Positions 1 through 5,163 of a DNA stretch of 5,526 nucleotides are shown one piece after another. The translations under genes were made by a program, and so were the position numbers. Numbering within the stretch: the first letter of the stretch is position 1; the number at the start of each line of letters is the position of its first letter. A model generated the notes under the pieces. That model had not been told where the DNA came from and did no database searches. It saw only the letters and a program-made list of their open reading frames with translations. The stretch spans positions 1 to 5,526 of the forward strand of contig CADBPU010000045.1 in the NCBI GenBank assembly GCA_902796635.1. The letters are read 5' to 3'. Origin of the DNA: an uncultured Eubacteriales bacterium. GTDB taxonomy: Bacteria; Bacillota; Clostridia; Christensenellales; UBA1242.

Positions 1-1080
1 AAATCTTTGAGCAAAAAGTATTGTGCAAATCCCGGAAGGAGCAGTCATAAATACAGCATCAATGCAGGCAATGTGGTTTATGAAACAAGGTGTGAACTAA
101 ACAATTTTTTTGGCGGATTTGGTGAAGACCATGTTGTTTTTACAAGTGGTTGCACAGAAGCACTTAACCTTGCAATTTTTGGAACATTGAAAGAAAACGG
201 CCATATCGTATATGAAACCAATGCTCATAACTCTGTTGCAAGACCCATTGAATATTTGAAAAAACATGGAAAAATTACAACCACTCTTGTAAAGACAAAT
301 CAAAGTGGTTTTGTCAGCCCTGACGATATAGAAAAAGCGATAACAGACAAAACTTATCTCGTAATTATCAACCAAACAAGCAATGTGAGTGGCGCAACTT
401 GCGACATTAAAAAAATTGGAGAAATATGTAAAAGACATGGCGTTATGCTTTTGGTTGACGCAGCGCAAAGTGCTGGTCATCAAAAAATCAATATGAAAAG
501 AGACGGCATAACAATGCTTGCCGTTGCAGGACACAAAGGTATGCTTGCAAGTCAAGGTGTTGGTGCACTACTCTTTGCAGATGATGTAAAAATTTATCCG
601 CAAAAATTTGGTGGAACAGGAACATTTAGCGAATCTCTTTTGCCACCAATATCATATCCCGACAGTTTGGAAGCAGGCACAAGTCCAACACCATCAATAT
701 TTTCACTTTTGGCAGGAGCAAAATATGTTGAAAAAAATTTTGAAAAAATCAATGATAAAATAAAAAATTTGACTAAATATTTACTTAGTGAATTATACAA
801 AAAAAGTGGAATAAAAATTTACACTCAAAAAAATTGCTATAACGGCGTTGTGTCTTTTAGAGTACTAAACATAAGTCCAAGTGATGTTGTAAATTATTTT
901 AATCAAAATGGAATTTGCGTCAGGTCAGGATTGCATTGTGCTCCCCTTTGCCACGCAAAACAGGGTACACTTGATGGTGGAACCATTAGAGTTTCCATAT
1001 CTCATTTTAATCATAAATGGGAAATTAAAAGGTTTTTGAGATTGCTAGACAAATTATTAAGAGATAATAAAAATATTTGA
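1..1080 (+). CDS. Cysteine desulfurase-like class V aminotransferase (5'-truncated by window edge)
   Basis: PLP-dependent fold-type I enzyme of the NifS/SufS-like class V aminotransferase family. Such enzymes take sulfur from L-cysteine as an enzyme persulfide, leaving alanine, and act in the cytoplasm. The frame is open to the first base and lacks the usual N-terminal FDNAATT-type segment, so roughly 20-25 residues lie outside the window; the in-window TTG at 7 is not the real start. Counting from base 1: NPGRSSH at 10-16, TSGCTEALN at 48-56 (cofactor phosphate region), His76 in NAHNS (stacks on PLP in the family), Asp153 and Gln156 in DAAQ, the PLP lysine Lys179 in GHKG, and the catalytic cysteine Cys313 in RSGLHCAPLC. 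All key residues are present, so the gene looks functional. It most resembles the stand-alone 'cysteine desulfurase family protein' group rather than IscS. No Fe-S scaffold gene is visible nearby, so its sulfur acceptor is unknown. Confidence 0.93.
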   Translation, partial: KSLSKKYCANPGRSSHKYSINAGNVVYETRCELNNFFGGFGEDHVVFTSGCTEALNLAIFGTLKENGHIVYETNAHNSVARPIEYLKKHGKITTTLVKTNQSGFVSPDDIEKAITDKTYLVIINQTSNVSGATCDIKKIGEICKRHGVMLLVDAAQSAGHQKINMKRDGITMLAVAGHKGMLASQGVGALLFADDVKIYPQKFGGTGTFSESLLPPISYPDSLEAGTSPTPSIFSLLAGAKYVEKNFEKINDKIKNLTKYLLSELYKKSGIKIYTQKNCYNGVVSFRVLNISPSDVVNYFNQNGICVRSGLHCAPLCHAKQGTLDGGTIRVSISHFNHKWEIKRFLRLLDKLLRDNKNI

Positions 1081-1088
1081 AAATATTA

Positions 1089-1138
1089 AAAAAATCATGT
1101 AAAAATCACAAAAAATAGTGGAAAATACATGATTTTTT
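1089..1138. terminator. Bidirectional rho-independent terminator between convergent genes
   Basis: A perfect 13-bp inverted repeat (1089-1101 AAAAAATCATGTA, 1126-1138 TACATGATTTTTT) flanks a 24-base loop that can itself pair CAC with GTG. Each strand ends the stem in a run of T. It starts 9 bases after the aminotransferase stop and lies 27 bases beyond the sigK stop, so it can serve both convergent genes. Confidence 0.85.
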
Positions 1139-1164
1139 ATTAATTTAATAGTTTTTCTAAATTT

Positions 1165-1866
1165 TTACACAAACAAATTTTTGTTTTTGATGTCGGCTTT
1201 GATTGTCTTTAATGCCTTGTTTTCTAACCTTGAAATATATGACCTAGATATTCCCAATTTTTTTGCTACTTCCCTTTGAGTTAGTGCCGGAGTGTTTGAT
1301 AGTCCATATCTCATACAAAGTATTTCATATTCTCTTTGTGGCAATTTTTCTTTCAAAATTTTATCGATAGTTTCCGCCAAAACTTTGTTTTCGGTTTGAA
1401 TTGCAAGTTCGTCAGTATCAGTTCCCACAGTGTCTTCAAGTGTTATTTCATTACCATCTTTATCTTCGCCTAAACTATCTTCCAAACTATAAACTTGATT
1501 ATGCTTTTTTGTCATGCGAATAAGCATCAAAATTTCATTTTCTATGCACCTAGCACAATATGTTGAAAGCTGACTGCCCTTTTCTGGTTTGAAGCTGTCA
1601 ATTCCCTTAATAAGTCCAATCGTGCCGGCAGAAATCAAATCATCAGCATCACCAGCGTTGGAATATTTTTTGACAATATGTGCAACGAGTCTCAAATTGT
1701 GTTCAATAAGTCGCTTTCTTGCCTTTTTATCGCCTGCAATCATTTTTTTTACAAGTCTGTTTTCTTCTTCTTGTGATAGTGGTTTTGGAAAACCCGTTGC
1801 CGTTCCTACAAAACTTGAAAAGCACATAATTTTGCTTAAAAAGTTCATAAAACTATCTAATATCAT
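1165..1866 (-). CDS. sigK: RNA polymerase sporulation sigma factor SigK (pro-sigma-K form)
   Basis: Late mother-cell sigma factor that directs coat, cortex-maturation and mother-cell lysis genes in endospore formers. The 233-residue product is close to the B. subtilis pro-sigma-K length (about 241). Region 2 spans about 54-121 and includes LIEHNLRLVAHIVKKY, DDLISAGTIGLIKGIDSF and ENEILMLIR. Region 4 spans about 170-222 with the helix-turn-helix TQREVAKKLGISRSYISRLE. FPKPLS at 26-31, together with LIEHNLRLVAHIVKKY, points to SigK rather than SigE. A hydrophobic stretch of about 25 residues before FPKPLS matches the pro-peptide that SpoIVFB removes in Bacillus. I start the gene at the ATG at 1866, which follows AAAGGGG; a longer frame opens at 1893 but would begin at the predicted transcription start and has no ribosome binding site. 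The gene is contiguous, with no skin-type element. SigK versus another SigE/SigK paralogue is the main remaining doubt. Confidence 0.9.
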   Translation of the reverse strand: MILDSFMNFLSKIMCFSSFVGTATGFPKPLSQEEENRLVKKMIAGDKKARKRLIEHNLRLVAHIVKKYSNAGDADDLISAGTIGLIKGIDSFKPEKGSQLSTYCARCIENEILMLIRMTKKHNQVYSLEDSLGEDKDGNEITLEDTVGTDTDELAIQTENKVLAETIDKILKEKLPQREYEILCMRYGLSNTPALTQREVAKKLGISRSYISRLENKALKTIKADIKNKNLFV

Positions 1867-1870
1867 ACAA

Positions 1871-1877
1871 CCCCTTT
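1871..1877 (-). promoter_or_regulatory. Ribosome binding site of sigK
   Basis: AAAGGGG on the minus strand, four bases before the ATG at 1866. It decides the start: no comparable site precedes the in-frame ATG at 1893 or the one at 1848. Confidence 0.6.
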
Positions 1878-1899
1878 GCGAGCAATGTCGCATACTAGA

Positions 1900-1928
1900 T
1901 ATATATGATAAATTTTGAAATTTTATGA
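1900..1928 (-). promoter_or_regulatory. Candidate SigE-type promoter of sigK
   Basis: On the minus strand TCATAAA (1928-1922) is followed after 14 bases by CATATATA (1907-1900). Bacillus SigE promoters have a -35 of the form K-M-A-T-A-W-W and a -10 like CATACANT at about this spacing, and sigK is SigE-controlled there. The predicted start is near 1893. The AT-rich background makes chance matches possible. Confidence 0.45.
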
Positions 1929-1962
1929 AGGTTTTTGACGAAATATAAATTAATTTTTTTGA

Positions 1963-3195
1963 TTAATCAATAAGATTTAAGATGACTTGATTTAATAATT
2001 TGAAGCCAAGGTCAGTACAAAATAAATGATTATCTTTTGTTTGTACCAAATTTTGCTGTTGCATAAGTTCTAATTCTGCTTGTTTTTTGACCAGTAAATC
2101 AAAGCCAAATCTTTGTTCAAAATCTTGTAAATCAATACCCTTTGAAGTGCGTAAAGATAACATCACACACTCTTCAATTTGAGAGTTTTTGTCAATCATT
2201 TCAAGTTCTTCTTGTGGTAAGTTTCCATTGTTTATATCTTCCAAATACTGATTGAAGTTGTCAGTATTTTTCCACCTTTTGTTGTCAACATAACTGCTTG
2301 AAGTTAAGCCAAAACCTAAATATTCGCCGTTATTCCAATATTTCAAATTGTGTTTACTCTCATAACCAATCTTTGCAAAATTGCTAACTTCGTATCTAAA
2401 AATATTATGCTTTTGCAAGTATTTTTTTGTGTAGTCGTACATCTTTACTTGCAACTTTTCACTAGGCAATTTATATACACCATTTTTAAGATTATTTGCG
2501 AGTTTTGTGTTTTCTTCCACAATCAAGCCATAAGCAGAAATGTGATTGATGCCAAGTTTTTTGAGATGTAAAAGTTCCTTTTTTACACACCACAAACTCT
2601 GTTTTGGAATCCCTAAAATCAAATCAACATTAATGTTTTCAAAACCCATTTTCTTGCAAAGTTTTATTGCGTCATCAAATTGTTTTTTTGTGTGAAGTCT
2701 ACCAATAAGTTTTAGCAACTTGTCGTCATAAACTTGCAAGCCAATAGATATTCGATTGACACCAACGCTTTTATATTCCAAAAGTTTTGCTTCTGTTATT
2801 GAATTAGGGTTGCACTCTATTGTTATTTCACAATTATTTGCCACATTAAAATTCAATTTCAAACAATCAAAAATTTGTTTTGTTGCACCATCAAAAAGAC
2901 AAGAAGGCGTTCCACCGCCAACAAAAATTGTGTCTATAATATAATCGCTATATCTTTTTGATTGAGCAAAAATTTCTTTTTTTAGTACCTCTATGTACTT
3001 TAGTTTTTCGTCATTTGATTTGCAAAAAGAAACAAAGTTGCAATAATCACATTTTTTCTCACAAAATGGTATATGAATATAAATTCCCAGCGCTTTTTGC
3101 GATTTTTGAGTGTTTTTTACTGCTTTTTTGCTATTTTTTTTTATATTTTTTGATTTTTGCACTTTATTTTGTTCTTGCAAACTTTTTTGTTTCAT
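1963..3195 (-). CDS. hemW: Radical SAM heme chaperone HemW (oxygen-independent coproporphyrinogen III oxidase-like)
   Basis: HemW proteins bind heme and an iron-sulfur cluster and are thought to deliver heme to membrane respiratory enzymes; they are often misnamed HemN. In the 410-residue product the radical SAM motif is Cys45-x3-Cys49-x2-Cys52 followed by N-F; the fourth cysteine of true HemN (CxC) is replaced by Phe54, which is the HemW signature. GGGTPS at 93-98 is the SAM-binding loop, YEVSNFA lies at 268-274, and HNLKYW at 282-287 is the HNxxYW motif linked to heme binding. A HemW C-terminal domain follows. Two oddities: residues 1-36 form a Lys/Gln/Asn-rich extension before GIYIHIPFC, and the usual GAHS/GAHG motif reads LTSSS (297-301), without the histidine. 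I start at the ATG at 3195 rather than the TTG at 3210 because a strong promoter ends just upstream; neither start has a ribosome binding site. A GTG within the extension is a possible alternative. Confidence 0.92.
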   Translation of the reverse strand: MKQKSLQEQNKVQKSKNIKKNSKKAVKNTQKSQKALGIYIHIPFCEKKCDYCNFVSFCKSNDEKLKYIEVLKKEIFAQSKRYSDYIIDTIFVGGGTPSCLFDGATKQIFDCLKLNFNVANNCEITIECNPNSITEAKLLEYKSVGVNRISIGLQVYDDKLLKLIGRLHTKKQFDDAIKLCKKMGFENINVDLILGIPKQSLWCVKKELLHLKKLGINHISAYGLIVEENTKLANNLKNGVYKLPSEKLQVKMYDYTKKYLQKHNIFRYEVSNFAKIGYESKHNLKYWNNGEYLGFGLTSSSYVDNKRWKNTDNFNQYLEDINNGNLPQEELEMIDKNSQIEECVMLSLRTSKGIDLQDFEQRFGFDLLVKKQAELELMQQQNLVQTKDNHLFCTDLGFKLLNQVILNLID

Positions 3196-3201
3196 ATCAA
3201 A

Positions 3202-3230
3202 ATTATACAATTTTTATAACAAAAAAACAA
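3202..3230 (-). promoter_or_regulatory. Sigma-A-type promoter of hemW, apparently leaderless
   Basis: TTGTTT (3230-3225), a 17-base spacer and an exact TATAAT (3207-3202). Six bases separate the -10 box from the ATG at 3195, so the expected +1 is the A of the start codon. There is no purine-rich ribosome binding site. The -35 box lies in the T-run of the upstream gene's terminator. Confidence 0.7.
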
Positions 3231-3283
3231 CTTTATTTTGTCTTTTGAAATATAATTCATAAACAATAACAAGTTGCTTTTCT
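3221..3283 (-). terminator. Probable terminator of the DUF805 gene
   Basis: On the minus strand, 11 bases beyond the DUF805 stop, AAAAGCAACTT (3281-3271) pairs with AAGTTGTTTTT (3233-3223), with a six-pair core, one G-U pair and four A-U pairs. The loop is about 37 bases and can pair partly within itself. A run of seven T ends the structure. The long loop and weak stem lower confidence. Confidence 0.45.
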
Positions 3284-3293
3284 ATTTATTTTA

Positions 3294-3953
3294 TTAATGA
3301 CTTAAAATATATTTAACTCTTTTGTCGTACTCTTCTTTTGTGATTTCACCTTTTTCCAAAAGTTCTTGACACTCTCTTATTTGTTCAACTCTTGTCTTTT
3401 TTGGAACTTCACTTATTGATACTTTGCTTTCGTCAACTTCAATAACTTCGTCTTCTTGTTCTTCTTCAAAATCTTCTTTCACTTTTTCTTCAATATTAAC
3501 AGTTCCAGCGTTTTGGGATTCACTATTTGCTTCAAAGTCATTTTCTTTATTTTGATTGTATGTTTGATTATATAAATCATCGGTGTTATTCATGTAGTTT
3601 TCTTCAACCATTTCTGCCCTAAAAATTGAAGGTTGAATAAGGGCATACAAAAGCAAGATTTCTCCAATAATTGGGATGATAGAAATGAATATATACAATG
3701 AAGTGTGGCCTACGTCATGCAATCTTCTTACAGTTAGTGCAAGCATTGGCAAAAATGTTATCACTCCATATAAAGAAGCAAGCGATTCTGCAACAATATA
3801 AAACAAAGCAAAATCAAAAATAAATGGAAGTGCAAAAAGTTCAATAACCAAACCAAAAAGAAAGTTATACAAAACAGCATACCAGTACTCTGCTCTGCTA
3901 CTTCTTCCACCAAAATCAAGCCATCTTAAAAACATTGCTTTGTAATATTTCAT
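3294..3953 (-). CDS. DUF805 membrane protein with acidic linker and C-terminal SHOCT-like domain
   Basis: A 219-residue inner-membrane protein. The N-terminal DUF805 domain (about 1-112) shows the family signatures: MKYYKAMFLRWLDFGGRSSRAEYW at the start (key residues F-x-GR-x-SR-x-EYW, 14-24) and VRRLHDVGHT at 75-84. It has about three hydrophobic segments, near 27-48, 51-73 and 86-106. Residues 115-187 form a polar, strongly acidic linker. Residues 188-217 (RVEQIRECQELLEKGEITKEEYDKR region) match a SHOCT-type short helical hairpin with the G-x-I-T-x-E-E-Y core. The biochemical role of DUF805 proteins is not known; SHOCT domains are thought to mediate oligomerisation or membrane-linked assembly. 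The ATG at 3953 follows AGGAG and begins with the usual DUF805 start. A longer frame from 4010 is rejected because it would run through the promoter and the preceding terminator. Confidence 0.9.
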   Translation of the reverse strand: MKYYKAMFLRWLDFGGRSSRAEYWYAVLYNFLFGLVIELFALPFIFDFALFYIVAESLASLYGVITFLPMLALTVRRLHDVGHTSLYIFISIIPIIGEILLLYALIQPSIFRAEMVEENYMNNTDDLYNQTYNQNKENDFEANSESQNAGTVNIEEKVKEDFEEEQEDEVIEVDESKVSISEVPKKTRVEQIRECQELLEKGEITKEEYDKRVKYILSH

Positions 3954-3958
3954 ATATG

Positions 3959-3963
3959 CTCCT
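3959..3963 (-). promoter_or_regulatory. Ribosome binding site of the DUF805 gene
   Basis: AGGAG on the minus strand, five bases before the ATG at 3953. It fixes the start and rules out the upstream in-frame ATG at 4010. Confidence 0.8.
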
Positions 3964-3972
3964 ATACATTTT

Positions 3973-4002
3973 ATTATATCAAAAAATAAAATAGAATTGC
4001 AA
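3973..4002 (-). promoter_or_regulatory. Sigma-A-type promoter of the DUF805 gene
   Basis: TTGCAA (4002-3997), an 18-base spacer and an exact TATAAT (3978-3973). The predicted start near 3966 leaves a 12-13-base leader carrying the AGGAG site. The -35 box sits at the loop/right-arm junction of the upstream gene's terminator hairpin. Confidence 0.65.
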
Positions 4003-4017
4003 ACGAACAATTCTATT
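3981..4017 (-). terminator. Terminator of the unknown-function gene
   Basis: A perfect 10-bp stem, AATAGAATTG (4017-4008) with CAATTCTATT (3999-3990), around an 8-base loop. On the minus strand it is followed by TTTATTTTTT (3989-3981 region). It lies about 32 bases past the stop of the gene ending at 4049. Confidence 0.75.
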
Positions 4018-4048
4018 ACTTGAAAAATATGTCAAACAATACATAAAA

Positions 4049-4450
4049 CTAAATATACATTCTTTTATTTCTGTAATAATCATCACGAATAGATATGTAT
4101 TTTTCGGATAAATCAAATATATATTTTTGCTTTTCTATATCAGTCATTAGTGCAAGCATTTTGCTATCGGCAAGTTCTTTAAGTGGATTTATGCAATCTT
4201 CATTTTTGTCAAGCAACTCATAAACTCGGTTTTGAAATGCTTCTTGCTCGGCATAATCATTGATGACCTTTATTGTTATTTCTGGGGATTTGCACTCACT
4301 TTCCATAACCATACGAATGTGATTTTGAAAAGCAATATTTCTTTTTATGTTTTGATTTTCTTCCTTGTTTTTATATGAACAATGTTTTAGTCGATTTTTT
4401 GCATCAAGTGCAAGTTTTTTTAATATATTTTTGCTGTCAGTTTCTTTCAT
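4049..4450 (-). CDS. Hypothetical protein, 133 residues, family not recognised
   Basis: I do not recognise this protein. It is soluble-looking, with no signal peptide or membrane segment. It is highly charged and predicted mainly helical by eye, with a basic N-terminal third (MKETDSKNILKKLALDAKNR, then KNKEENQNIKR) and a C-terminal part rich in Asp, Glu, Lys and Tyr ending DDYYRNKRMYI. The three cysteines are scattered and form no metal-binding pattern. The gene itself looks real: it has its own TTGAAA/TATAAT promoter, AAAGGAG six bases before the ATG at 4450, and a terminator behind it. An in-frame ATG at 4471 lies upstream of the predicted transcription start and is rejected. The helical, charged character vaguely recalls small regulatory coiled-coil proteins such as the YlbF group, but no motif supports that assignment. 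No neighbour suggests a function. Confidence 0.8.
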   Translation of the reverse strand: MKETDSKNILKKLALDAKNRLKHCSYKNKEENQNIKRNIAFQNHIRMVMESECKSPEITIKVINDYAEQEAFQNRVYELLDKNEDCINPLKELADSKMLALMTDIEKQKYIFDLSEKYISIRDDYYRNKRMYI

Positions 4451-4456
4451 AATTTT

Positions 4457-4463
4457 CTCCTTT
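4457..4463 (-). promoter_or_regulatory. Ribosome binding site of the unknown-function gene
   Basis: AAAGGAG on the minus strand, six bases before the ATG at 4450; close to the ideal Firmicute site and decides this start over 4471. Confidence 0.85.
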
Positions 4464-4474
4464 ATACACAAAAA

Positions 4475-4502
4475 ATTATAGTATAAAAAAATATGTTTTC
4501 AA
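4475..4502 (-). promoter_or_regulatory. Sigma-A-type promoter of the unknown-function gene
   Basis: TTGAAA (4502-4497), a 16-base spacer and an exact TATAAT (4480-4475). The predicted start near 4468 gives an 18-base leader containing AAAGGAG. Confidence 0.75.
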
Positions 4503-4547
4503 GCACTATAACAAAACAAGTCATTTTATTCGTAAACAAGACAAATA

Positions 4548-4578
4548 TTGATTCTGTGCGACAAAAACGCACAATCAA
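4548..4578. repeat. GC-containing inverted repeat in the divergent intergenic region
   Basis: TGTGCG (4555-4560) and CGCACA (4568-4573) are perfect arms around ACAAAAA. The pairing can be extended by TTGATT (4548-4553) with AATCAA (4573-4578), leaving a two-base bulge. It lies between the two divergent promoters and is not followed by a clear T-run on either strand, so it is more likely an operator or structural element than a terminator. Nothing else is recognisable in 4503-4672. Confidence 0.5.
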
Positions 4579-4673
4579 AAAACAAAAAATATACGAAAAT
4601 ATGCAAAAAAATACTAAAATCGATATAAAATTAGCAAAATTTACGACAATTTTGGCAAATTATGTAATTTATT

Positions 4674-4701
4674 TTGAAAATTCAAACAAAGGCGATATAA
4701 T
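4674..4701 (+). promoter_or_regulatory. Sigma-A-type promoter of the HIT gene, apparently leaderless
   Basis: TTGAAA (4674-4679), a 16-base spacer and an exact TATAAT (4696-4701). Six bases separate the -10 box from the ATG at 4708, which places the expected +1 at the A of the ATG. The only purine-rich sequence, AAAGG at 4688-4692, is 15 bases before the ATG and upstream of the -10 box. The -35 box lies in a small palindrome, TTTGAA-AA-TTCAAA (4673-4686). Confidence 0.75.
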
Positions 4702-4707
4702 ATAAAT

Positions 4708-5118
4708 ATGAGAAAAGAAGATTGTATTTTTTGCAAAATTATTGATGGAAAAATTCCTAGTTTCAAGATTTATGAAAACGAGTATGTGTATGCATTTTTG
4801 GATATAGCAAAAGATTGTTATGGACACACGCTTGTTGTGCCAAAAGCGCACCACGAAAACATTTTTGATTGTGAAGAAAAATATCTTGCAGAAGTTATGA
4901 AGGCAGTTCAACATATTGCCAATCATTACAAAGATTTGGGCTTTGATGCAGTCAATATAATAAATGCAAGTGGCAAAGAAGCCGAACAAAGTGTGTTTCA
5001 CTTACACTTTCACATTATTCCAAGAAAGGCAAATGATGGCTTAAAAATTTTTCCTACCCTTCCCGGAGAAAACCAACCACTAGAAGAGCAATGTGAAAGA
5101 TTAAAATTAAAAGATTAA
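4708..5118 (+). CDS. HIT family protein (Hint-type nucleoside phosphoramidase/hydrolase)
   Basis: Small cytoplasmic nucleotide-binding protein of the histidine triad superfamily, Hint branch. Family members typically hydrolyse adenosine phosphoramidates such as AMP-lysine and act as homodimers. The 136-residue length is normal. DCIFCKIIDGKIPS occupies residues 5-18, with Cys6 and Cys9 of the zinc site found in many Firmicute members. GHTLVVPKAHH lies at 39-49. The catalytic triad HLHFHIIP has His98, His100 and His102, the last being the expected nucleophile. The C-terminal tail (PGENQPLEEQCERLKLKD) is an ordinary variable extension. The gene stands alone with its own promoter and a strong terminator 12 bases downstream. 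The start is fixed by the promoter position and the conserved N-terminus, although no ribosome binding site is present. The exact substrate cannot be read from the sequence. Confidence 0.96.
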   Translation: MRKEDCIFCKIIDGKIPSFKIYENEYVYAFLDIAKDCYGHTLVVPKAHHENIFDCEEKYLAEVMKAVQHIANHYKDLGFDAVNIINASGKEAEQSVFHLHFHIIPRKANDGLKIFPTLPGENQPLEEQCERLKLKD

Positions 5119-5129
5119 AACTTAAAAAG

Positions 5130-5157
5130 AAAAATGACGCGAACACGTCATTTTTTT
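5130..5157 (+). terminator. Rho-independent terminator of the HIT gene
   Basis: A perfect 10-bp stem, AAAAATGACG (5130-5139) with CGTCATTTTT (5146-5155), a six-base CGAACA loop and a run of seven T. It begins 12 bases after the stop codon. The A-run before the stem could let it work on the minus strand as well. Confidence 0.92.
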
Positions 5158-5163
5158 ATTGTT

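Noticed and set aside
97..555. 152-codon minus-strand frame opposite the desulfurase gene
   Set aside because: It lies wholly antisense to a gene with clear family motifs, is Cys/Phe/Ser-rich as expected for antisense of AT-rich coding DNA, and has no ribosome binding site or family match.
1949..1970. Possible hemW terminator (ATTAAT repeats and TTGATTAATCAA palindrome)
   Set aside because: The stem would be six or seven A-T pairs with no G-C core and no clean T-run; too weak to call in this background.
2958..3248. 96-codon plus-strand frame opposite the hemW 5' end
   Set aside because: The Phe/Leu-rich product is the antisense of the Lys/Asn-rich hemW N-terminus; no start signals.
3954..4010. 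N-terminal extension of the DUF805 protein from an ATG at 4010
   Set aside because: It would start inside the preceding terminator and upstream of the promoter; AGGAG and the family N-terminus both support 3953.
4493..4705. 70-codon plus-strand frame in the divergent intergenic region
   Set aside because: It has no ribosome binding site, runs through the intergenic hairpin and the HIT promoter, and its Lys/Ile/Asn-rich content is what random AT-rich DNA gives.
4669..5001. 110-codon minus-strand frame opposite the HIT gene
   Set aside because: Antisense shadow of a confidently identified gene; it also covers the HIT promoter.
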